Source: JBBPYR01 sp038199755 (GTDB lineage Bacteria; Chloroflexota; Ktedonobacteria; Ktedonobacterales; Ktedonobacteraceae). From it: DNA of 25,947 nt. Within the stretch, counting starts at the first letter, position 1. Each line of letters starts with the position of its first letter. Position numbers and translations under genes: made by a program. The stretch lies in assembly GCA_038199755.1 (NCBI GenBank), contig JBBPYR010000301.1:1-25947 (forward strand). Direction: 5' to 3'. The notes under the pieces are model-generated. The model searched no databases. It had not been told where the DNA came from and saw only the letters and a program-made list of their open reading frames with translations. Of the stretch, positions 7,368-13,624 are shown in pieces.

Positions 7368-8465
7368 TCAATCTCGCTTACCGTCAGCATACAACCAAAG
7401 AGCTAATGCAGCCTCGGGGTCAAAACGATAATCTAACCGTGTCGCTGCCAATGCCTCATCTAAAGTAAACGTTTGTACACGTATTTCTTCCCCATCTTCC
7501 ATATCTAATGGGTCCCACTCTAAATCATATGCAACGAAAAGATGAACCTTGTGACCAATATAGCCAGGATGATTATAGAAGTCTAGCAGCTTTTCCAGCC
7601 GACCAGGACGATAACCAATTTCCTCACGCAATTCTACTTCTGCTTGCTTTACTATTCCAGCATGTGTAGTATCAACTACCTTCCCACCCGGCAATGTTAG
7701 CTGCCAAGCCTCAGCACCCAAATCATACTCCTCAATAAGGAGTACATTGCGTTCTTTGCTCACAGGTAATATCAAAACACTTTCGGGACGTTCAACAATA
7801 TCACGTTCAATCTCTTCCCCATCGGGCATGCGCATTATGTACTTATCGACACTCAGGACAGCACCTTGATAGACCGTCTGCTTTGAGACTGCAAACTTTC
7901 GTTTTGCTGTTACGTGAGATGCTTTGGTTTGAGAAGACAGCGAACCATATTCTTTGACTCTATGCAATCGAGTATGTATATGAATGAAGGGACGCCCCAA
8001 AGACCTTGCGTAACTAGCCACATCCGCAGTCCCACCTTTACCAGCAGCTGGATACCCATTCCACATTAGTAGCACTAAATCACTATGATCTACGACCCAA
8101 TGACCAGCAGCTAGATACGCATTTTCAGAACACTCGTGATAGGGAAGCATATGCACCTGCTGACAGCTTTTCAAAAGACATTGATACTCAGCACGCTCTT
8201 CAGATGTATGAAATATATCTTCATATTGAGCACAAGGTAGAACGATCTCCACAGGGATACTTAGCTCTAGAGCAGTTTTCACAAAAAGTTGGTCAGCCCC
8301 CAATGCTAAAGCAGAAGATACTATCACATCTTGCCCACGCTGGTGAGCCTCTTGCTGATACCTTCTAAGCAGATCACATAGTTGTTGAGAAACAAATTGA
8401 ATAGTAGCCTCATCACCAAGTTGCTGATGACCACTAGCACCAATACGAAAAGTAGACCCACTCAT
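7368..8465 (-). CDS. SLOG domain-Nudix hydrolase fusion
   Basis: A 365-aa two-domain protein. Residues 5-166 form a SLOG-like Rossmannoid domain: FRIGASGHQQL at the start, SSALALGADQLF (50-61), YLAAGHWVVDHSDLVLLMWN (117-136), then GKGGTADVASYARSLGRPFI (142-161). Residues 190-362 form a Nudix domain of the ADP-ribose pyrophosphatase type, with WQLTLPGGKV (254-263), a catalytic ELREEIGY (278-285) and NHPGYIGHKVHLFVAYDL. The Nudix box keeps the E-L-x-E-E metal cluster, but the usual Arg before it is Val277, the first box Glu is absent and the loop is 2 residues longer. SLOG domains bind nucleotide-derived ligands in conflict systems; a fused Nudix could degrade or tailor such a signal. The gene converges on the STAND gene with a 48-bp gap. 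RBS is weak. Confidence 0.85.
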   Translation of the reverse strand: MSGSTFRIGASGHQQLGDEATIQFVSQQLCDLLRRYQQEAHQRGQDVIVSSALALGADQLFVKTALELSIPVEIVLPCAQYEDIFHTSEERAEYQCLLKSCQQVHMLPYHECSENAYLAAGHWVVDHSDLVLLMWNGYPAAGKGGTADVASYARSLGRPFIHIHTRLHRVKEYGSLSSQTKASHVTAKRKFAVSKQTVYQGAVLSVDKYIMRMPDGEEIERDIVERPESVLILPVSKERNVLLIEEYDLGAEAWQLTLPGGKVVDTTHAGIVKQAEVELREEIGYRPGRLEKLLDFYNHPGYIGHKVHLFVAYDLEWDPLDMEDGEEIRVQTFTLDEALAATRLDYRFDPEAALALWLYADGKRD

Positions 8466-8641
8466 TTATATCATCGCCCCTCTCACTAATTCATAATCAA
8501 CACAGTATATCCTAAATCATATTCACTTTGGTAGCATTAACACAGGAATTATTATGCTCACAGCCATCAGAAAATAAAATATGCTGTAAGCAGGCATTTA
8601 AACTACGTTGCTCACAGCATATAACTATGAAGACTAGGTAA
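8466..8641. other. Intergenic region with 12-bp imperfect inverted repeat
   Basis: It separates the SLOG-Nudix gene from the backbone gene at 8642. TATGCTGTAAGC (8580-8591) pairs with GCTCACAGCATA (8610-8621), 11 of 12, loop 18 nt. It could be a terminator for the minus-strand 93-aa gene or an operator; no clear U-tract supports termination. It must also contain the promoter of the SLOG-Nudix gene. Confidence 0.4.
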
Positions 8642-8923
8642 TCAGTTTCGCACACTATCAACTAGTGTCAAAACTTCTAACTCATGTCCAACAACGATAT
8701 ACATCTCACCCAGAATATCATCCGTACCAGGGATAAGTTGGTATTCTACTTTGGTGATACCATCATCAGCGACCTCTACCACCCGACCAAGTTTTACCTT
8801 CCCGTCAAGTGGGTGAACGAACTTCACACAATGCCCAAACCAAGTTGAGCGAGATTGCAGAACCAATGCCGCTAATGTTGCCGCTCTCTCTCGACGCTCT
8901 TTTGCTGTCAATCGTCTTGCCAT
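8642..8923 (-). CDS. Hypothetical 93-aa protein of the element backbone
   Basis: I do not recognise a family. The N-terminus is a basic helix (MARRLTAKERRERAATLAAL), followed by a beta-rich half containing FGHCVKFVHPLDGKVKLGRV, then a short alternating hydrophobic pattern to the end, somewhat like a small SH3-type or Tudor-like barrel. ATG 8923 has GAGG about 8 nt upstream. It is the last gene of the minus-strand series sigma-rep-this gene, separated from rep by the palindrome/hairpin array at 8943-9064. A role in replication or maintenance of the element is only suggested by position. Confidence 0.6.
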   Translation of the reverse strand: MARRLTAKERRERAATLAALVLQSRSTWFGHCVKFVHPLDGKVKLGRVVEVADDGITKVEYQLIPGTDDILGEMYIVVGHELEVLTLVDSVRN

Positions 8924-8942
8924 TATTGCGCCTCATTTCGCT

Positions 8943-9064
8943 ATTAGCTTGTTATTCAGACTCCCAACGAAGCTATCGCTTCTAGCTTCGCTCAGGGAGT
9001 CTGCAACGAATAGCTTGCCATTTGAGCAGAAAACACGCTCTTTTCCCTCTATTGGCTTGCCATT
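8943..9064 (+). repeat. Palindrome-hairpin-palindrome-hairpin-palindrome array
   Basis: Three copies of a 14-bp palindrome (ATTAGCTTGTTATT 8943-8956, AATAGCTTGCCATT 9009-9022, ATTGGCTTGCCATT 9051-9064) alternate with two hairpins. Hairpin 1 pairs CAGACTCCC (8957-8965) with GGGAGTCTG (8995-9003) and, nested inside, CGAAGCTA (8968-8975) with TAGCTTCG (8983-8990). Hairpin 2 is GAGC-agaaaacac-GCTC (9024-9040). The last palindrome overlaps the rep stop codon. Candidate binding sites, terminators or replication signals. Confidence 0.8.
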
Positions 9065-10215
9065 AGTCGCTGCCCTTCTCGTTGTAACCGCTTTTGCGCT
9101 GCCCACATGTTGACGAGCCGACCCGAATAGAGCCATTCCCCATCATGCAACCGTACTAACGACTCTTCCACCGCATCATGCCGCCGTTGCTCATAGTCCT
9201 CTCGTTTCGTGCTAAAGCTGGCATATTCAAAGAGCGTCCAGGATGAAGGTTCTGTCAGAGCAGACGCGCCTTGAACACTCTCCCCCAGGTCAGGGATACC
9301 CTCTCGACTCAACGCAATTTCTCCATTGCCCAGGTCTGCAAACACTCGCGCTCGTAGCTCAAAGGTTGAGGTAGGAAAGAAGTGGCGCGTGTAGCGGATA
9401 CGCCGCGCCCGACTGACCACCTCAATCGTTTGGGTGAGCCGATCAGCCACGACCTGACCGTGGGTATCAATGTGAGGCCGATAGACATAGGAGTTCCCTT
9501 GCTCATTGTGAATACCCTCAACCGCATCCAGGACAGGCACCACGAGCTCACGCTGCACCTCTCGCTTACCACGGCGTTCCCTCGTCACCTCTTTGGTCAG
9601 GTACTTGGTGACATACCCAACCGCACGCCCATTCTTGACGTTACGCACGTAGGCGATATAGGAGCGTCCTTTGGTGGCCGAGCGCAGAGCTTCCACGACG
9701 ACCGTTTGCGGCAGGTAGTCCACACCATTCATCAGAATATGCCAGTGAAAGCCAACCCGCTCGAAATGCTTGTGTTCCTCCAGCACCGAGAAACACTCCA
9801 CCGCATACGCTTCACGCGCCCCTAGCCTGTTTGGGCCGAGTCCTTTGGAGCCGCGCCGCAGGTACTGTAACGCCGTGGTGAGCACCCGTGAGGCATCTTG
9901 TACGGTCCAACCAACTTTCGTGAGCACTACATGCAGCGTTGGATGGGCTTCACTGATGAGCCGCCGCCACAAATCCACTTTGCGAGGTCCACAGTACAAG
10001 CATTCCCAACGGTCACACCTCGCTCGTCTTACCTCTCCTGTCTCTTGATTGACAAAGCGGTGTCGTAACGCCCAGGCATCTGGACAGAACAACAACGCTT
10101 CTAAGTGATACTGTTCTACCATCTTCGCCTGTTGTCGTAGCAGCCCTACATCACTCACGCTCACCCCTTTTCGCATGCTATCCATACCTACAACAAACTT
10201 ACTATTCGTAAGCAT
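9049..10215 (-). CDS. HUH-family rolling-circle replication initiator (Rep)
   Basis: A 388-aa Rep-like protein. A Cys-rich motif CDRWECLYCG (residues 67-76) is followed by LHVVLTKVGW, the metal-binding HUH motif FHWHILMNG (H157 and H159) and GYVTKYLTKE (Y201 or Y205 as nicking Tyr, with Lys between). These are the conserved elements of single-strand nicking Rep proteins. It should nick a double-strand origin on the excised circle. An in-frame extension to TTG 10641 exists but is rejected: its 142 extra residues are low-complexity, overlap the sigma gene end and cover a hairpin region. ATG 10215 (after GACGGAAATAAG) is the best start, though ATG 10185 is possible. The stop codon lies in the palindrome array. 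Confidence 0.85.
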   Translation of the reverse strand: MLTNSKFVVGMDSMRKGVSVSDVGLLRQQAKMVEQYHLEALLFCPDAWALRHRFVNQETGEVRRARCDRWECLYCGPRKVDLWRRLISEAHPTLHVVLTKVGWTVQDASRVLTTALQYLRRGSKGLGPNRLGAREAYAVECFSVLEEHKHFERVGFHWHILMNGVDYLPQTVVVEALRSATKGRSYIAYVRNVKNGRAVGYVTKYLTKEVTRERRGKREVQRELVVPVLDAVEGIHNEQGNSYVYRPHIDTHGQVVADRLTQTIEVVSRARRIRYTRHFFPTSTFELRARVFADLGNGEIALSREGIPDLGESVQGASALTEPSSWTLFEYASFSTKREDYEQRRHDAVEESLVRLHDGEWLYSGRLVNMWAAQKRLQREGQRLMASQ

Positions 10216-10514
10216 CTTATTTCCGTCGTAGTACTTGTGTGACTTTTCCTTTATAAAGTCAAGTGAAGACTTTCGCCGGAGAGGGCGGCTAGCATGTCGT
10301 CGGCGGGGACCCCCTACCCCCACCGCGCACGCTAGCCGCCAGCCCCCCACCTCCTGATTGTGCAGCGTGACCTCATGAGGGTGAGGGAGCATCTGAGGGC
10401 AGAAGGCGAGAGATGTCTCCCACCAACGCACCGCCGCCACCCCACCGTTGCCATACCAGCCAGAAGGAGTTGGAGGCCGCCGTGACAAACAGCCCCCGTT
10501 TCCTTTCTCGCACC
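10216..10514. promoter_or_regulatory. Candidate double-strand origin upstream of rep
   Basis: A 413-bp gap upstream of rep (10216-10628) with no convincing gene. It holds AAAGTC-N7-GACTTT (10255-10273) and a larger perfect 10-bp inverted repeat, GGCGGCTAGC (10284-10293) with GCTAGCCGCC (10331-10340), enclosing a GC-rich 37-nt loop with GGGGACCCCC. A GC-rich cruciform next to an HUH rep gene is the usual place for its nick site. No nick sequence can be named from sequence alone. Confidence 0.45.
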
Positions 10515-10570
10515 TATAGCAAGCTATTAGAGGGAAATGAGCGTGTTTTCTGCTCGAATGGCTTGCCATT
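10515..10570 (-). repeat. Second palindrome-hairpin module, inverted
   Basis: TATAGCAAGCTATT (10515-10528) and AATGGCTTGCCATT (10557-10570) flank GAGCGTGTTTTCTGCTC. Read on the minus strand it is a near copy of 9009-9064: the central 17 nt GAGCAGAAAACACGCTC are identical, and about 47 of 56 positions agree overall. The two copies lie in inverted orientation on either side of rep. Confidence 0.85.
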
Positions 10571-10628
10571 TGCCGCCAGGGTTGAACCACGAGGCCGCTC
10601 CCTCTTGCATATCGAGTGGCTTGTCTCA

Positions 10629-11729
10629 TCATGCCACCCAATCCGCCAACGAAAAGCCATCGATATCACATTGTCGATACAATCGGCCCTTCATGCCCTC
10701 AATCCGATGCGAGGGGAGAGCCGCCATCCGCACATATGTATAGAAGATCGGGCGCGATACCCCCAGACGTTGCGCCGCTTGCTCCGAGGTCAAGTACACC
10801 TCTTGGACTCCATCAACACCGTGAGAGGAGAGAGCCAGCATTTGGCGCAGTTTGGCCTTTCCTTTCTGTTCATGGTTTTGTAGAGAACGGATGGACAAAC
10901 CCAGTTCGTGACTGACTTGACTCCAAGACAGACCACGCTCATCCCCTTCACGCAAGCCATAGCGCAGCTGCATCACCAACCGTTGTTTTGCTGTCAAATA
11001 CGTCAGCCATTGCTCAATCACAGGGCGCAAGTGTTGCAGGTAAGTGAGTTCAGAGGGAGTCATGTCAGGGGCAGCCGCAGAGTAGTAATAATCGCCTGCA
11101 TCCTCGTCTGGTGTCAGAGGACGGTCAATACTGCTGACATCGACTTGACGATCACAGACCAAAACCTCTCGCACCACGAGTTCAGACAATCCCGTCTGCT
11201 GTGCCATCATCGCCACTGATGGCTCAGTACCAGAAACCGCCATCAGCGTCGCTCTGGCTCGACGTACCTTACACACGAGTGCGTATTTCTCTTGAGGAAG
11301 ACGAATGATGCTATCATGGCAATAAATGGCCCGTATCATCTGACCGCGAATAGCAGGATAGACGTAGCTACTCAACTGCCGCACCTTGCTGAGGTCGCAT
11401 TGCTCAAGAGCGCAGAGCAGTCCAATATTGCCCTCTTGAACGAGGTCTAACAACTCCAACGACCGCCGCAGCCGTGCATAGCGTCCGGCAATGGAAACAA
11501 TCAAGGCTTGGAAATGCTCCACCAAGCGATCACGAGCCTGTTGCGCCTGGGTCAGGACCTGGGTATCTGGCTGAGGGTTGAACCGTTCACGTTTGCCCTG
11601 GTCGATCACACTCAGAAGCGCGAAGACTTCCTCTTCCATCAAACGAGAGGTGCGTTTCACATACGCCATATACTGATCGAGCGAAGTCTCTAACAGGTCC
11701 AGGGAAGCTGTTTCATAAGGAAGAGACAT
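10629..11729 (-). CDS. Sigma-70-like factor fused to excisionase-type HTH
   Basis: A 366-aa protein. Sigma region 2 is at about 67-135 (LVEHFQALIVSIAGRYARL, then LELLDLVQEGNIGLLCALEQ and SSYVYPAIRGQMIRAI). Region 3 is at about 140-192 (IIRLPQEKYALVCKVRRA). Region 4 is at about 235-298 (LTAKQRLVMQLRYGL, then LSWSQVSHELGLSIRSLQNH). After it comes a second DNA-binding unit, a MerR/excisionase-like HTH_17 domain (311-365: VYLTSEQAAQRLGVSRPIFY, then LPSHRIEGMKGRLYRQCDID). ATG 11729 has AGGAGT 9 nt upstream. It likely redirects RNA polymerase to element promoters; the extra HTH may give sequence targeting or excisionase activity. It lies directly upstream of rep on the same strand, with paired palindromes on both sides. 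Confidence 0.88.
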   Translation of the reverse strand: MSLPYETASLDLLETSLDQYMAYVKRTSRLMEEEVFALLSVIDQGKRERFNPQPDTQVLTQAQQARDRLVEHFQALIVSIAGRYARLRRSLELLDLVQEGNIGLLCALEQCDLSKVRQLSSYVYPAIRGQMIRAIYCHDSIIRLPQEKYALVCKVRRARATLMAVSGTEPSVAMMAQQTGLSELVVREVLVCDRQVDVSSIDRPLTPDEDAGDYYYSAAAPDMTPSELTYLQHLRPVIEQWLTYLTAKQRLVMQLRYGLREGDERGLSWSQVSHELGLSIRSLQNHEQKGKAKLRQMLALSSHGVDGVQEVYLTSEQAAQRLGVSRPIFYTYVRMAALPSHRIEGMKGRLYRQCDIDGFSLADWVA

Positions 11730-11809
11730 AGCAAGTGACTCCTGTTCTTATTGACAAGCTAGGTCTGAGCCATGCATACTACAGGCGAGGACCTAGCAAT
11801 TCCGTCGCA

Positions 11810-11887
11810 AATGGCTTGCCATTCGTTCTCACTCGCTGGCTAGAGTGGTTGCAACACGCTAGCCAGCATCTCTAATGGCTTGCCAAT
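11810..11887 (+). repeat. Third palindrome pair with hairpin upstream of the sigma gene
   Basis: AATGGCTTGCCATT (11810-11823) and AATGGCTTGCCAAT (11874-11887) flank an inverted repeat GCTGGCTAG (11835-11843) with CTAGCCAGC (11859-11867), loop 15 nt. It sits between the small gene ending at 11893 and the sigma gene starting at 11729. It may terminate the former and regulate the latter. Confidence 0.8.
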
Positions 11888-11892
11888 AATCC

Positions 11893-12111
11893 CTATGCCG
11901 CTGATTGAAGCCAACGACAAAACTCAAAAACCGTCAGTTCGGGCAAGGAAGTGTCAGCATCCTCTACATAGGGATGCACTATCTTTACCTGCCTTGCTGT
12001 CTTGCGATCAAATGCCCCATAAAGGAACTGCAAAACAGCTTCAACATCGGCCTTTGACATTCCTGCCGGAAGTTTCCCGTAGCGTTCTACAAGAGATGTC
12101 TTTCTAGGCAT
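11893..12111 (-). CDS. Hypothetical 72-aa protein
   Basis: Small protein beginning MPRKTSLVERYGKLPAGMSK, with an acidic, partly aromatic C-terminal half (VHPYVEDADTSLPELTVFEF). No family recognised. ATG 12111 is preceded by AAAGGGGAG very close to the start. An upstream in-frame start at 12201 would add 30 residues but lacks an RBS and crosses a repeated 19-mer (12169-12187), so the shorter form is preferred. It lies between the XRE-TPR regulator and the sigma gene, so a regulatory accessory role is possible; nothing in the sequence proves it. Confidence 0.55.
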   Translation of the reverse strand: MPRKTSLVERYGKLPAGMSKADVEAVLQFLYGAFDRKTARQVKIVHPYVEDADTSLPELTVFEFCRWLQSAA

Positions 12112-12168
12112 ATCTCCCCTTTCACCAACAATCTGATGATTTATCCGCTCTACAACCAGACCGTGTAT

Positions 12169-12187
12169 ACACACAGGAAGCCAGTTC
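12169..12187 (+). repeat. 19-bp repeat shared with the element end
   Basis: ACACACAGGAAGCCAGTTC here is identical to the minus strand of 14949-14967, beside the attR tRNA. Its last 13 bases also occur at 4630-4642 near attL. It lies in the leader of the 72-aa gene. Confidence 0.75.
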
Positions 12188-12302
12188 AAAACAGTATTCA
12201 CTTCGGTCTGATTGCAGTTCGGCCAGTAGCGTTACTACCTGGGAGAATTATCCCTTTTTTCGAGGAGGCACAAGAGGAGGAAATGGGGAATATGCACAAT
12301 GC

Positions 12303-12327
12303 TTGCACATTGCACACAAATTGCACA
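12303..12327 (+). repeat. Three TTGCACA direct repeats
   Basis: TTGCACA at 12303-12309, 12310-12316 and 12321-12327, between the XRE-TPR gene and the small gene it precedes. Spacing and position fit an operator, possibly for the XRE-type regulator encoded next to it, or a small iteron set. Confidence 0.5.
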
Positions 12328-12334
12328 TGCTCAC

Positions 12335-12373
12335 TAAAAATAAATTGCTGCTAACCCCTTAGAGCTAGCAGCA
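12335..12373 (-). terminator. Rho-independent terminator of the XRE-TPR gene
   Basis: On the minus strand TGCTGCTA (12373-12366) pairs with TAGCAGCA (12353-12346) around a 12-nt loop and is followed by ATTTATTTTT. The stem includes the stop codon of the gene. Confidence 0.65.
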
Positions 12374-13511
12374 GTTCCTTGACACCCGGATGATGAGGAG
12401 AAAGAGCATGAAGCTTTGAGGCCAGCTCCGTAATACGGCGAATGTTATAGCGTGAGCTGACCGACCGAGCCAGTTTGAGTCCTTCAAGTGCATAAAAACA
12501 ACAACTCATATCTCGACTCGCAAACAGGGCCTCGGCGTACTGAGTGTATAATCTCGCTCTCATACGAGTCATGCTCAAATCGAGTACTTTTTCAGCCTTC
12601 TCGTAACTCTCAATAGCCACAGCTGGCATACCAATAAGTGTGTGGCACTGAGACCAGCCATCGTTAATAGACCGCTCAGAGCACCGTGTAGAGTGTACCA
12701 ACAAAAGGTGGTCATCTTCTGGGTCAACCCTTCCCAAAAGAGTACGGGCGTCAGTTAACGACACCAAACAACTTCTATCGCCGAGCATTCCCTGAACTTC
12801 AGCATGACCAGTTGCAAGAAATGCTCGTAATCCAGGAGAAGAACGCTTAGAAATTTCCCTAGCAGTTTCGTAAAGTGAGGTTGCTTCATCTAAACGATTC
12901 TGCCATATGTACATCACCGCTTGACGAGCCATCGTAAGGGCATTGAGCTCAGCACAATCGGCCTCCTGCGCAATCAAAGAGGCTTGCTTAAAACAATGCT
13001 CAGCCGTTTCATAATCTAACTGGTCACGAGCGATCATACCCTTCAATTGGTAGTTGTGGCTCAAGAGTGTAAGCAGCCTGTTTCGATCTTTGGAACTGCT
13101 TTTCTGTCCAAGCTTTGTCAGTTCATCAATATGAACATTCAGCCCTCTATCAGAAGAAAGAGCACTACCGAGGTAATAAAGATCAAGACGCATACGTAAA
13201 TTATCAGTGAACGTCTCGAAAACGACATGGCTAAGATTTTTTCCAGGCACCTCTACAGCCTGCTCCAAAGGTTTAAGAACAGCGACATTAGCCAAAGCAC
13301 CATCAGACAAACCCAATAACAGAGGGGGAATCTGCAAAGCCCAGGCTAAAGTCCTTCGTAATTTGGTATCAGGTATACGAGCTGTCTGTTCAAGAGTGAT
13401 AACCGTTCTACGGCTTCTACCTATACGACTTGCCAATTCATCCTGAGTAATACCTGCTATCGACTCTCGGTATTCTCGGATAATCCGACCATGATGTGAG
13501 ACTTCTTGCAT
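12351..13511 (-). CDS. XRE-type HTH regulator with TPR-like C-terminus
   Basis: A 386-aa protein. Residues 8-65 are an XRE/Cro-type helix-turn-helix (IIREYRESIAGITQDELASR, then IGRSRRTVITLEQTARIPD). The remaining about 280 residues are helical repeats of TPR type (for example DYETAEHCFKQASLIAQEAD, then RLDEATSLYETAREISKR and AVAIESYEKAEKVLDL). HTH-TPR proteins include the RRNPP peptide-sensing regulators and the regulators of many mobile elements. It lies next to the integrase gene and upstream of the small/sigma/rep genes, a natural place for the switch controlling excision and replication. No peptide precursor gene was found. ATG 13511 has a close AAGG. It has its own terminator at 12335-12373. 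Confidence 0.8.
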   Translation of the reverse strand: MQEVSHHGRIIREYRESIAGITQDELASRIGRSRRTVITLEQTARIPDTKLRRTLAWALQIPPLLLGLSDGALANVAVLKPLEQAVEVPGKNLSHVVFETFTDNLRMRLDLYYLGSALSSDRGLNVHIDELTKLGQKSSSKDRNRLLTLLSHNYQLKGMIARDQLDYETAEHCFKQASLIAQEADCAELNALTMARQAVMYIWQNRLDEATSLYETAREISKRSSPGLRAFLATGHAEVQGMLGDRSCLVSLTDARTLLGRVDPEDDHLLLVHSTRCSERSINDGWSQCHTLIGMPAVAIESYEKAEKVLDLSMTRMRARLYTQYAEALFASRDMSCCFYALEGLKLARSVSSRYNIRRITELASKLHALSPHHPGVKELLLALRG

Positions 13512-13541
13512 ATGCCTTCATCCTTCACGGGTACATACTAC

Positions 13542-13613
13542 AAGCATCCTAATACATCTATTCTTTTTCTTCATTGTACCTTCTGGAAAAGAACAGATGG
13601 TACTAGGATGCTT
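13542..13613. repeat. Inverted repeat between integrase and regulator
   Basis: AAGCATCCTA (13542-13551) pairs perfectly with TAGGATGCTT (13604-13613), and flanking ATACATCT/AGATGGTAC extends the match imperfectly. The 52-nt centre is AT-rich. It lies in the 113-bp gap downstream of int and upstream of the regulator start, so it may terminate int or serve as an operator. Confidence 0.6.
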
Positions 13614-13624
13614 CTATACTACTG

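Noticed and set aside
8943..9064. Palindrome array as a CRISPR
   Set aside because: Only three 14-bp repeats, unequal spacing (66 and 42 bp), spacers form hairpins themselves, and no cas gene is present.
10216..10641. In-frame extension of Rep to a 530-aa protein from TTG 10641
   Set aside because: The extra residues are Arg/Gly/Pro-rich without family similarity, overlap the sigma gene end and cover hairpins and a palindrome module.
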